The notes: a model not told the origin generated them from the letters alone. A stretch of 43,689 bases of DNA from Bdellovibrionota bacterium (GCA_963169515.1 CAUJEF010000039.1:1-43689), one strand, 5' to 3'; shown: positions 32,239 to 39,928, counted from the first letter of the stretch. Program-made: numbers and translations.

Positions 32239-32660
32239 AATACATCAGCCTAATTCTTCTCATTCTTATTATTTTTGCGACCCAATATTTGGTCAGCAGC
32301 CCCGGCACCGTTTCTTTGGAAACACACAATAATATGCAAATGGAAATCCGCGATATTATCCAAAAGGCTCTGCAAGACAACATTCCGACAATTCAAGAAT
32401 TTAAGCTTTTAAACGTCTTGTCCGAAGCAATCGACGACAACAACGTAAAAGTGAATTTCATTTATAGCTACAAAATTGCTGACGCCACCCAAGGAAACAG
32501 TAAAACTGAAAACTCTGGCTTTGTGATGTTAAAACGAATCGAAAAAAATCAATGGTCTTTTGAGACCGCTCAAATCGAAGATCAAAAAATTGAATTCTCA
32601 GACCCAATTATTATTTCGCCTGAAACCGTGCCTACCGATGAAGTTCCTGCAGATCGATGA
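32235..32660 (+). CDS. small membrane-anchored or exported protein
   Basis: The 141-residue protein has an N-terminal hydrophobic segment (ISLILLILIIFATQYLV) followed by about 118 polar, acidic residues, so it is either a signal-anchored or secreted protein. I recognise no domain. The ATG overlaps the pseudouridine synthase stop (ATGA) and the 3' end overlaps the methyltransferase gene by 23 nt. It is therefore certainly co-transcribed if expressed. The mixed company of two RNA or small-molecule modifying enzymes gives no functional clue. Confidence 0.72.
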   Translation: MKYISLILLILIIFATQYLVSSPGTVSLETHNNMQMEIRDIIQKALQDNIPTIQEFKLLNVLSEAIDDNNVKVNFIYSYKIADATQGNSKTENSGFVMLKRIEKNQWSFETAQIEDQKIEFSDPIIISPETVPTDEVPADR

Positions 32661-33657
32661 AGAGGGCTTCCCGTCGCTAAACGGTCTTCGCGTAAACCGC
32701 GAATATGGAAGCGAGCTCCTAAAAAACATTTCAAGGCTTGACGAGAATGGGAAAATTTTCTGCATTCGAAAGCCCGATGAAAAAATTTATATAGAAGCAT
32801 TCGATCAACCATATGTTGCGCAATCCATAGAAAGAATGGATGGGAAATTTCAGATTCGCATACCTTTTGATATTGCATTTGAATTTTCACTTGATTCACT
32901 CTGCCTCGACGAATGGGATCGCTTTCATGGTTTTACTGCGGCGGGAATTCCATTTGTGTTTTCAAGAAAAGCGCAGGCTGCTTTTTTTGATCTTTTGGAC
33001 GAGTTTGACGATACAAGTATTACGGTAAATTCCATGAAGTTTGAAGTCCCCAATCTGTTTTCCAAACCGCAAGCTATCGAAAAAAGCAAGTTTTGGAATG
33101 AAATGTATGACGCTCAGAACACACCCTGGGATAGAGGCCCTCACCCTTCATTAAAGTATATATTACCGCAATTGAAAATTCCCAAATCTCGCGTTCTTGT
33201 TCTTGGGTGTGGTTACGGCCATGATGCTGCATTCTTAGCTCAAAATGGCCATTTTGTAACTGGCATAGATTTTAGTGACGAGGCCATCGACCACGCACGT
33301 AGAAAATATGGCAGTATTCCAAATTTAAAATTTGAAAAGCATGATCTCTTCAACCTTCCTAATTCCTACCTCAACTCGTTTGACATTATGTTTGAACACA
33401 CCTGCTACTGCGCAATAGACCCTGGTATGCGTAGCGAAATTGTTAAGATATGGAGGAATTGCCTCGCTGACCAGGGCCATTTACTTGGTATTTTCTTTGT
33501 TCACAATTCCTATTCTGGAATTCCTTATGGTGGAACCGAATGGGAGTTACGCGAAAGGCTCAAATCTCGATTTTTATTTTTATTTTGGACCCGCTGGCAT
33601 GGCGAAACAACGCGAGCTCCCACACAAGAACTAATCATTTACGCAAAACGCAGATAA
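32638..33657 (+). CDS. TPMT-like SAM-dependent methyltransferase with N-terminal extension
   Basis: The protein has about 339 residues. The C-terminal 190 form a class I methyltransferase resembling the thiopurine S-methyltransferase family. KFWNEMYDAQNTPWDRGPHPSL opens the domain, VLVLGCGYGHDAAFLAQNGHFVTGIDFSDEAI is the SAM-binding motif I-II region, and FEHTCYCAI replaces the usual motif IV. The first 145 residues are unlike the family and lack recognisable motifs. ATG 32638 was chosen because the earlier track start (32560) would overlap the small protein by 100 nt. Substrates in the family include thiols, selenium compounds and halides; the one here is unknown. Confidence 0.83.
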   Translation: MKFLQIDEEGFPSLNGLRVNREYGSELLKNISRLDENGKIFCIRKPDEKIYIEAFDQPYVAQSIERMDGKFQIRIPFDIAFEFSLDSLCLDEWDRFHGFTAAGIPFVFSRKAQAAFFDLLDEFDDTSITVNSMKFEVPNLFSKPQAIEKSKFWNEMYDAQNTPWDRGPHPSLKYILPQLKIPKSRVLVLGCGYGHDAAFLAQNGHFVTGIDFSDEAIDHARRKYGSIPNLKFEKHDLFNLPNSYLNSFDIMFEHTCYCAIDPGMRSEIVKIWRNCLADQGHLLGIFFVHNSYSGIPYGGTEWELRERLKSRFLFLFWTRWHGETTRAPTQELIIYAKRR

Positions 33658-33687
33658 TTGTTACCGTTAAGTATCGGGGGGATTTCA

Positions 33688-34578
33688 ATGAAAAGGCTAT
33701 ACGTATTTCTTTTTTTGTTTCTCGTTTGCAGCCCTATTTTTGCTGCTCCAAATTTAACCCAATGGTGTTTCAACGAAGAATCCAAATTTGAGGCCCGAAC
33801 TATCCAATGGAAATATTGTATATTTTTGACCGAGGGAAGTAAAAATTCAGACGTTATTTATCATTTTCATGGGCTCGGCCGTGAAAATATCGAAACCGGA
33901 GGATGGTCCGCCATCTCTGGACACTATGGATTAGCTGTTAGAGAGCTTTGGGCAAAGGCGAATTTTGATCCACCAACAGTCGTTTCGATTTCATTTGGAG
34001 AGCTTTGGCTATTGGCAGAAAAAAATAGTAGTGCCGTCAGCGGTCTCTATGATTTTTTGGTTAGCATTGTAATTCCCAAAATAGAAAAAAATATTAATTC
34101 AAACATAGGCTTAATCGGCAAGCGACACCTGATAGGCGAATCAATGGGCGGGTTCAATGTAAGCCAGATGGTTATTAAAAAACCAAGCCTATTTACAAAA
34201 GCAGCCATGATTTGTCCGGCAATTGCCAACCTGTCCCCTTTTGCGACCGAGCCACAAATAGCTGCCTACATTGCGCGAACCGGTGCGAATGTCGATCGCG
34301 TTGATGGAATGATTTTGATGAGCCGTTATTTTTTCCCTACGCCAGAGGACTGGATGAAGCACTCGCCACTTGATCTTGCAAAAGAAAAGTTAGGCGTCGA
34401 CAGCCCGCAGCTATATGTGAGCTGCGGAGATAAAGACGAATATGGATTTCAAGAGGGCGCAAGCCTATTTGCTCAAATCGGCATCGAAAAAAATATAAAT
34501 GTGACTTGGGTCCCTATTTCAGGAGGACTTCACTGCTCGGTCGATCCAACGTCTGTGGCGCGATTTTTTAGCAATTAA
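33688..34578 (+). CDS. secreted esterase, alpha/beta hydrolase
   Basis: The protein of about 296 residues begins with a signal peptide (MKRLYVFLFLFLVCSPIFA). The mature part has an oxyanion segment YHFHGLGREN, the nucleophile elbow IGESMGGFNVSQM, an Asp region VSCGDKDEYGF and GGLHCSVDP with the catalytic His. This resembles esterase D/feruloyl-esterase-like enzymes. ATG 33688 is supported by a G-rich ribosome site about 6 nt upstream; the track start 33658 precedes it without a signal-like start. It lies 30 nt after the methyltransferase and converges on the rnpB terminator. The substrate is unknown. Confidence 0.82.
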   Translation: MKRLYVFLFLFLVCSPIFAAPNLTQWCFNEESKFEARTIQWKYCIFLTEGSKNSDVIYHFHGLGRENIETGGWSAISGHYGLAVRELWAKANFDPPTVVSISFGELWLLAEKNSSAVSGLYDFLVSIVIPKIEKNINSNIGLIGKRHLIGESMGGFNVSQMVIKKPSLFTKAAMICPAIANLSPFATEPQIAAYIARTGANVDRVDGMILMSRYFFPTPEDWMKHSPLDLAKEKLGVDSPQLYVSCGDKDEYGFQEGASLFAQIGIEKNINVTWVPISGGLHCSVDPTSVARFFSN

Positions 34579-34592
34579 CCTAAACCGTTGAC

Positions 34593-34627
34593 CTAAAAAA
34601 GATGGGGCCTACCCTTCGGCAAGCCCC
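34593..34627 (-). terminator. intrinsic terminator of rnpB
   Basis: On the minus strand GGGGCTTGCC and GGTAGGCCCC pair over 10 bp (with two G-T wobbles) around a GAAG loop, then ATCTTTTTTA follows. It stands about 30 nt past the RNase P RNA 3' end and just after the convergent esterase stop. Confidence 0.88.
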
Positions 34628-34656
34628 ACAATGCGCGCCTGGCACGCAAGACCGAT

Positions 34657-35013
34657 TAACTGGTTTTTCGTAAGCCGGATTCTGTCTTGGAAGTCAATTT
34701 CGATCAAAATCAACTGCCGAGATAATCATTCCTCTGGGATGAATATTACTATTCACCTCATGCGATCTTACCCGAGAGTATCGTGCGGGCCGCACACTCT
34801 CCTATTTGATCTTGCTCCACGCTGAGTTTGGCTGTTTTCACTCCAGCGGCTCCCCTGAAGGCTCCCGTTCCCGCCTTCAAGATCAATGCCCTGGACATTC
34901 TTTCTGTTCCACTGTTCCTCACCTTGCGGCGGAGGGGCGTTACCCCCAGTGTTGCCCTATTGGAGTCCGGACTTTCCTCTTTAGTTTCCTAAAGCGATCA
35001 TCTAAAAAACCAC
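34657..35013 (-). ncRNA. rnpB: RNase P RNA, bacterial type A
   Basis: This is the catalytic RNA that removes tRNA 5' leaders. On the minus strand the 5' conserved block reads GAGGAAAGTCCGGACTCC, followed by GTGGAACAGAAAG, GGAGCAAGATCAAATAGGAG and the 3' block AGACAGAATCCGGCTTAC. The ends pair as TGGTTTTT (35012-35005) with AAAAACCA (34668-34661), forming helix P1. The resulting length of about 357 nt fits the class; exact ends are approximate. A TGTAAT box 7 nt before the predicted 5' end and an intrinsic terminator after it make this an independent transcription unit. Its product may also mature the tRNA that follows rpoD in this window. Confidence 0.96.
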
Positions 35014-35019
35014 TGACAA

Positions 35020-35025
35020 ATTACA
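35020..35025 (-). promoter_or_regulatory. candidate -10 box of rnpB
   Basis: TGTAAT on the minus strand sits 7 nt before the predicted RNase P RNA 5' end (about 35013), where a -10 box is expected. No convincing -35 is seen 17 nt further upstream. Confidence 0.45.
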
Positions 35026-35162
35026 CCGGAAGTCTTCAAAGGTCATCTTGACTAAATAAAAAATTTTTGCTTCCCAAATAGCTAAAATCCCTTGTGTTTT
35101 CAGCCTAGCCATTGGTCTGGCGCTCTTAAACACTTAATTTTTCAAGGATATTGCCGAATAGG

Positions 35163-35192
35163 TCTCTAGAATGAATCCGAGACAATTTGCAA
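35163..35192 (+). repeat. copy 2 of a shared 30-bp element
   Basis: TCTCTAGAATGAAT, six variable bases, CAATTTGCAA, matching copy 1 at 20328-20357 in 25 of 30 positions. Here it covers the start codon and first seven codons of a small membrane ORF. TTAA-N15-GCCGAATA just upstream loosely resembles a flagellar sigma-28 promoter. Confidence 0.5.
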
Positions 35193-35260
35193 TTTTAGTT
35201 TTTCTCTTTATTGGAATGATTTTCGTATATCACCAAATTCAAGCAATGGTGAGTTGGTAA
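35171..35260 (+). CDS. 29-residue small membrane protein
   Basis: This ORF is too short for the supplied track. It begins MNPRQFAILVFLFIGMIF and continues with VYHQIQ before ending at W-stop, so it would be a single short membrane helix with a basic N-terminus. AGG lies 8 nt before the ATG. Its TAA abuts the stop codon of the RNase HI-GNAT gene on the other strand with no gap, a packing seen at real gene pairs elsewhere in this window. The 5' end carries the 30-bp element found also at 20328. Function is unknown; chance cannot be excluded for so short a frame. Confidence 0.5.
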   Translation: MNPRQFAILVFLFIGMIFVYHQIQAMVSW

Positions 35261-36253
35261 TCAGATCTCTAAAGTCATCAAAACAATGTCCGTATATTGG
35301 CCATTGTATTTACTAGCATTTTTTTGAACTCCATCAATCCTAAACCCGAATTTTCTATAAAGCGAAATCGCAGCGATATTTGTTCCAAAAACAGATAAAT
35401 TGATTTGTTCAAAACCCTTTTCTTCTGCTTGCGCAATACACGCTTCCAAAAGTTGAGTGCCGACACCCTGTCCGCGAAATTCCTCTAATACCCCCATCCC
35501 CAACCATCCACGATGAGAGAATCTGGGTTCTCCCCCGCGAGTAATATCTGCCCAACCGACAACTCTATTTTTGGCTTTGGCGAGGATAAAAACACCGTTT
35601 GTTGTGATAACTTTTTTAAAAAAATCTAGGCTTTGCTCGCGTGGCGGAGATTTTACAAAACAAATATGGGTCTCTTCCCGTGCAACGGTATCTAAAACAT
35701 GCCGATATTCATCCAAATACTCTTCTTCCATATTAACAACTTCAACGTCAATCGCCTCTGGCTTAACGGTCAATGCTGGCGAACTCTCAAAATTAAATGT
35801 CGCCTGCTCTAGCTCCCCTTGGGACGCGCTCATTTTGAACTCCATCGGCTCTTTTCCCGTGTCCAATGCTTTGTTTGCAAGGCGATCGGCTTCTTTATTT
35901 TTTTCTCTGCGAATGTGTTCCAATTTTACGGCTTTAAATTTTTTTATAAGACTTTTTGCCTCATGAAACAGCGGCAAGATTGTAGCAGACTTTACTTTAT
36001 ATTCGCCCTTAAGTTGTTTAATCAAAAATTCACTGTCACTTTTCAGGTGTACATGAGTTACATCATTTTTCAGAGCCTTTCTTAACCCCTCAAGGACAGC
36101 AAAATATTCTGCAAAATTATTTGTTTGATCGCCTATTGCCTCACAAATGGTGTCGATTTCATCGCCCTTGCTGTTTGTAAAGACGACACCTATGGATGCA
36201 GGCCCCGGATTTCCACGACTTGCACCGTCGGTATACATAACAACACTTTTCAA
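35261..36253 (-). CDS. ribonuclease HI fused to a GNAT acetyltransferase domain
   Basis: The protein of about 330 residues has two domains. Residues 1-132 are RNase H type 1: YTDGASRGNPGPAS (D9), QTNNFAEYFAVLEGL (E49), HLKSDSEFLIKQLKG (D73) and NKEADRLANKAL (D123), so all four catalytic acids are present for cutting RNA in RNA-DNA hybrids. Residues about 185-325 are a GNAT domain with MGVLEEFRGQGVGTQLLEACIAQAEEKG (acetyl-CoA loop) and SLYRKFGFRIDG. A charged linker of about 50 residues joins them. I favour TTG 36253, with GGGGA 5 nt upstream and MKSVVMYTDG as a normal RNase HI start, over ATG 36283. The role of the acetyltransferase is unknown. Confidence 0.88.
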   Translation of the reverse strand: MKSVVMYTDGASRGNPGPASIGVVFTNSKGDEIDTICEAIGDQTNNFAEYFAVLEGLRKALKNDVTHVHLKSDSEFLIKQLKGEYKVKSATILPLFHEAKSLIKKFKAVKLEHIRREKNKEADRLANKALDTGKEPMEFKMSASQGELEQATFNFESSPALTVKPEAIDVEVVNMEEEYLDEYRHVLDTVAREETHICFVKSPPREQSLDFFKKVITTNGVFILAKAKNRVVGWADITRGGEPRFSHRGWLGMGVLEEFRGQGVGTQLLEACIAQAEEKGFEQINLSVFGTNIAAISLYRKFGFRIDGVQKNASKYNGQYTDIVLMTLEI

Positions 36254-36290
36254 CCATTTCCCCACCGTCAACTCCAGCCACATTTCAATA

Positions 36291-37322
36291 TTAAATTACC
36301 TGCTCGATGCTTTCTATGCCACCAATATTAACTGCAATCTTGAAGAATTTAGCAGTAACTTCGCCAGGTTGTCTCCTAAAAAAGATTTTTGTATCGCTTT
36401 TCGAAAGAGAAATGTTTGCGTATGCGTATAGCTCTTGCGGCTCTGACCTGATTACTTTTTGCAGGTTGAATTTCAACACCTCTTTTATTCCGCATGGATA
36501 ATCATTTTTTAAGTAAGACCTTAGATTAAATTTTCTTCTGAAATAGACAACGTCATGCTTTGCTCCATAACCATGGATTGCTCTGGCGACTCGTCCCGGT
36601 AACTGGCCTACGTCAATCACCCGAAACCAATCATGAAAAGTCCCAAATTCTCGATTCCTTTCGTTAAGAATGCGTATACGGTCAGGACCGAAGCGTCTGG
36701 CAAATTTAGTAATAAACGTAACAGGACCGTGAGGCAATTTGTTATATACATCCACTGGAATCTCTGCCTGCCTTTGAACAAAGTCTTTTTCTTGTTGCTC
36801 ACCCATACCTTTTGTTGCCACCATTTGAGCAAGATGTTGATCCAGCTCTTTAATACCAGGTAACTTTAGGGCGCCGTCTCTTCGAATAATGTTCTGGGCC
36901 AGCTGAACGACTAAATCCATCTCTGCAAGCCTTTGATTGGGCAAAGAAAAGTATTCTTCAAAAAGAGCGGCTAAATGACGGGCCTGGGTAAGCACTTCGT
37001 TTTTTATTTCGATCAACGGGTGCCCCTTTAAAATATGTATTTGAATTTCATCTATAAGTCGTTGCAACAGCGAAATCTCATAAACTACATTTGATAAATT
37101 AACTTCATCTGCGGCCACAGTTGGCAGGCTGATTCGACATGAAAAATCAGAAAAAATTTCATTTTTTGTCCATGATTTAATTTTTAGATCGGTCGGAACA
37201 AATAAAAAGAGTTCCATATTTCCAGATATTTCGGAATTACTATACGATAACGATGACCTCAGCTCAAGCGTTGTCGGCTGCCGATTATCACTTTGAGCAT
37301 TAAATAAGAGATCCAAATCCAT
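36291..37322 (-). CDS. conserved-looking protein of unknown function
   Basis: The 343-residue soluble protein has no signal peptide or membrane helix and no family I recognise. The middle (about 75-200) is helical and charged; the C-terminal third is basic and aromatic-rich, with FITKFARRFGPDRIRILNERNREFG, YFRRKFNLRSYLKNDYPCG and IFFRRQPGEVTAKFFKI, a composition compatible with nucleic-acid or protein binding. GGGGG lies 4 nt before the ATG. It is upstream of, and on the same strand as, the RNase HI-GNAT gene with a gap of only about 37 nt, so the two probably form one operon. It is divergent from the histidine kinase gene. Confidence 0.72.
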   Translation of the reverse strand: MDLDLLFNAQSDNRQPTTLELRSSLSYSNSEISGNMELFLFVPTDLKIKSWTKNEIFSDFSCRISLPTVAADEVNLSNVVYEISLLQRLIDEIQIHILKGHPLIEIKNEVLTQARHLAALFEEYFSLPNQRLAEMDLVVQLAQNIIRRDGALKLPGIKELDQHLAQMVATKGMGEQQEKDFVQRQAEIPVDVYNKLPHGPVTFITKFARRFGPDRIRILNERNREFGTFHDWFRVIDVGQLPGRVARAIHGYGAKHDVVYFRRKFNLRSYLKNDYPCGIKEVLKFNLQKVIRSEPQELYAYANISLSKSDTKIFFRRQPGEVTAKFFKIAVNIGGIESIEQVI

Positions 37323-37445
37323 TTGACCCCCAAATTAAAATTCTAGCGTCGTCACAGCAGTGAATCAATTGACTAAAACCATAACGCTCCGTAGAAGCTG
37401 TGTCCCTAATTTGCACTATTGGAAAATTTGAATAACTATTTTTAA

Positions 37446-38996
37446 ATGGAAAAGCTCACCACAGAACAACAAGAATACTTGCGCCGCCAGGATGGCTTCC
37501 TGAACCTTGTTTTTATGGTTGATACCAACGGTGAAGCTATATATTACAGTCGAGCTTTCGAAAAATACACAGGCGTTCCGCTTCATAAGGATCTGCGATT
37601 TTCTTGGCAAAATGTTTGCCATCCTGATGATCTCGAGGCCATTTCAATTGAATTTTTTAATGCCTTTTATGCAAAGGTGCAATTTTGTTCCCAATATCGT
37701 CTTAGAAAGTTTGATGGGTCTTACAATGTCGTGTTTGTCTTTGGTGAACCCTTTTATTCCATAGATGGTAAATTTCTTGGCTACGTTGGTACCAGCGCCG
37801 AAATGTCTGAACTAAATGGTCTAAAGGTAAATCTAGAAAGCGAAAAATCTAGGCTTGAAGCCATTCTAAAAAATTCACCTGACCACATAATGCAAATCAA
37901 TCACTCTGGTCAGATCATTTCTGTTAATAAACTGCATAGCTTATCCTTTATAGAAGACCTTCTTGGACAAAATATAAATGACAAAACAAATAACCCAATC
38001 GCGTTGCTTTTTCAAAGTCTCACAACTCAAGCACAGAGTTCTTATACAACTCTCGAGGTTTGTTTTATCCACAAGGTCTCTGACAGAAATAGGTATTTTC
38101 ACTGTCGGGTGGCTCCATTCAGGTTTGGGCCAGATCAGAGTATTCTTGTATCTACAACCGACATAACAGAAAGAGTTATTCAAAGTCTTCTTGAAAAAGA
38201 AAACAGGGCCTACGTGGAAGATCAAAAATATAAATTGGCGCACAAATCACAATTGGCATCGCTCGGGGAACTTTCCACGTCATTAGCTCACGAGCTTGTA
38301 AACCCACTAACTATTTTTAGTGGGCATATCGAACAATTGAAAGCCAAGATCCAAAGCAATACTTACTGCAATAAAGATTACATGAATCATATCAGAGCGC
38401 TTGAACGAAACCTGGAAAGGCTTATAAAAATATCAAAGGGTCTTTCTCATTTTGCGCGTGATGTTTCGAACGATCCTTTGGCGCTTGTTTCTGTCAACCA
38501 AATATTATGGGAGACCCTCGAGTTCATGGGTATGAAAATAAGAAAACATGATATTTCTTTAGTGGTCGGCACATTTGACGATATCAAAATCGAGTGCCAA
38601 GACGTTAAGATTTCTCAAGTTTTGGTAAACCTTATTACAAACGCCGTACAGGCCATCTCTGATCTGCCGGAGAAGTGGATCAAAATTGATGTGAGGGATC
38701 TCGGAGAAACTATTCAAATTTCTGTCAAAGACTCCGGCCTGGGCATCCCTGCGGATAAGCAACGCCTCATCTTTTCTCCTTTCTTTACTTCAAAACCATC
38801 ACGCGTTGGCACGGGACTCGGCCTTTCTATATCACAAAAAATATTGATGAGCCATCATGGGCGCCTAAGACTGGATACCGAAACAATAAACACTTGCTTC
38901 CTTATGGAGCTGCCGAAAAAACAACCTATCGCCGGTTCAAGCTCTGTCCCACATTTTTCAAATCGTAAAAACTATTTTCAAGAAATACCGATCTGA
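37446..38996 (+). CDS. cytoplasmic PAS-domain sensor histidine kinase
   Basis: The 516-residue kinase has no membrane helix. Residues about 12-125 form a first PAS domain (FMVDTNGEAIYYSRAFEKYTG, KFLGYVGTSAEMSE, with a PAC-like end), and about 130-245 a second PAS-like region (ILKNSPDHIMQINHSGQIISVN). The HisKA helix is LASLGELSTSLAHELVNPLT with His282, and the ATPase domain shows QVLVNLITNAVQAI (N), VKDSGLGIP (G1) and GTGLGLSIS (G2). It therefore looks catalytically complete, sensing a cytoplasmic signal. No Shine-Dalgarno sequence is visible at the ATG. Its 3' end overlaps the opposing response-regulator gene by 19 nt, suggesting a cognate pair, which is inference. Confidence 0.9.
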   Translation: MEKLTTEQQEYLRRQDGFLNLVFMVDTNGEAIYYSRAFEKYTGVPLHKDLRFSWQNVCHPDDLEAISIEFFNAFYAKVQFCSQYRLRKFDGSYNVVFVFGEPFYSIDGKFLGYVGTSAEMSELNGLKVNLESEKSRLEAILKNSPDHIMQINHSGQIISVNKLHSLSFIEDLLGQNINDKTNNPIALLFQSLTTQAQSSYTTLEVCFIHKVSDRNRYFHCRVAPFRFGPDQSILVSTTDITERVIQSLLEKENRAYVEDQKYKLAHKSQLASLGELSTSLAHELVNPLTIFSGHIEQLKAKIQSNTYCNKDYMNHIRALERNLERLIKISKGLSHFARDVSNDPLALVSVNQILWETLEFMGMKIRKHDISLVVGTFDDIKIECQDVKISQVLVNLITNAVQAISDLPEKWIKIDVRDLGETIQISVKDSGLGIPADKQRLIFSPFFTSKPSRVGTGLGLSISQKILMSHHGRLRLDTETINTCFLMELPKKQPIAGSSSVPHFSNRKNYFQEIPI

Positions 38997-39574
38997 CGGC
39001 CAATTTGTTCTCGAAGATCCCTGCGCGTGTATACATTGAACTGCCTTAACAATTGGCTGACATGATACTTGACGGCCTGTTCGGTAACTCCCACTGAGCT
39101 TGAAATTTCTTTGTTTGATTTTCCCATAAGAAGATTTTCAACAACAGAGATTTGTCGAGTCGTCAAATTTAGATGCTTAAGGTTTTCTAAATGGGTGTTA
39201 AATCTGTTTGAAATTATTTTTTCAATAGATCGCGCCACATCAGCACGCGTAAATGGCTTTTCTATAACATCAGTAAGGCCCAACTTCACCGCACGAACCA
39301 TATGATGAATCTCCAACGCGCCCGATACAATAATGAACGGGCTGGTTGGTGAAATTTTCCTAATACTTTCAAAAAGGTCTATTCCAGTTAATCCTGGCAT
39401 CCGAACGTCACTAATAACCAGATCAAATCCCGTTTTTAAGAAAAGGTCGAGCGCTGCGCCCGCATCATGCGCACGAGAAAAGCTTTCAACGTATGGAGAT
39501 GCCGCGGATTCAATCAAGTCAATAATTTCAGGTTCGTCATCAACGATGAGTGCGGATTTTAGACTTTTTTCCAT
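38978..39574 (-). CDS. response regulator with LuxR-type DNA-binding domain
   Basis: The protein has about 198 residues. The receiver has ALIVDDEPEIID (acidic pair), phospho-acceptor Asp56 in LVISDVRMPGLTG, FIIVSGA and VIEKPFT with the conserved Lys. The C-terminal HTH reads LTTRQISVVENLLMGKSNKEISSSVGVTEQAVKYHVSQLLRQF, a LuxR/NarL-type DNA-binding motif, so it should be a transcription factor of the FixJ/NarL class. ATG 39574 gives a normal receiver start; the track start at 39628 adds 18 residues unlike the family. The upstream 80-residue ORF overlaps this start by 35 nt. The neighbouring PAS kinase converges on it and is the likely partner. Confidence 0.88.
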   Translation of the reverse strand: MEKSLKSALIVDDEPEIIDLIESAASPYVESFSRAHDAGAALDLFLKTGFDLVISDVRMPGLTGIDLFESIRKISPTSPFIIVSGALEIHHMVRAVKLGLTDVIEKPFTRADVARSIEKIISNRFNTHLENLKHLNLTTRQISVVENLLMGKSNKEISSSVGVTEQAVKYHVSQLLRQFNVYTRRDLREQIGRQIGIS

Positions 39575-39782
39575 TCCAAATTTTACGGTTAATGTTTTCT
39601 GAGAGCAAGTTCCGAATTTGCCCATCAATTCGTCTCACCTTTGCTTTAATGCGCTGAGACCCGTTCATATAAATCAAGGCTTTCAATTCCCCACGGATAT
39701 TGTTAAGTGACGTATAGAACTCCCCGACCCTTGCGAGCGCTTTTATTTCACTTATTTTGGCTGCCAAACCTTTTTGTGCCAC
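39540..39782 (-). CDS. 80-residue protein of unknown function upstream of the response regulator
   Basis: GTG 39782 (or TTG 39785) is preceded by GGAGG, at 4 nt from the GTG. The product has 80 residues, starts MAQKGLAAKISEIKALARVG and looks helical and basic, ending KKSKIRTHR. No domain is recognised. It overlaps the 5' end of the response regulator in another frame by 35 nt, so the two may be translationally coupled. The good ribosome site argues for a real gene, while the overlap and lack of homology knowledge keep confidence moderate. Confidence 0.5.
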   Translation of the reverse strand: MAQKGLAAKISEIKALARVGEFYTSLNNIRGELKALIYMNGSQRIKAKVRRIDGQIRNLLSENINRKIWNGKKSKIRTHR

Positions 39783-39928
39783 CAAGCCTCCATGATCATC
39801 TTATCCCTAAACGATGAACCGCGTGGTATAAATTTGGTATAGGATTTCATTTTCAAAGTGGCATTTTGGGGATCTATCTAGGCACGCTTAAAATATTTTT
39901 TAATTTAAGGATGTTATTCAAAATAAAT

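Noticed and set aside
34631-34825. plus-strand ORF of 64 residues after the esterase
   Set aside because: It lies in the RNase P RNA gene; conserved rnpB blocks explain the sequence.
35571-35966. 131-residue plus-strand ORF
   Set aside because: Antisense shadow of the RNase HI-GNAT gene; composition and lack of ribosome site argue against it.
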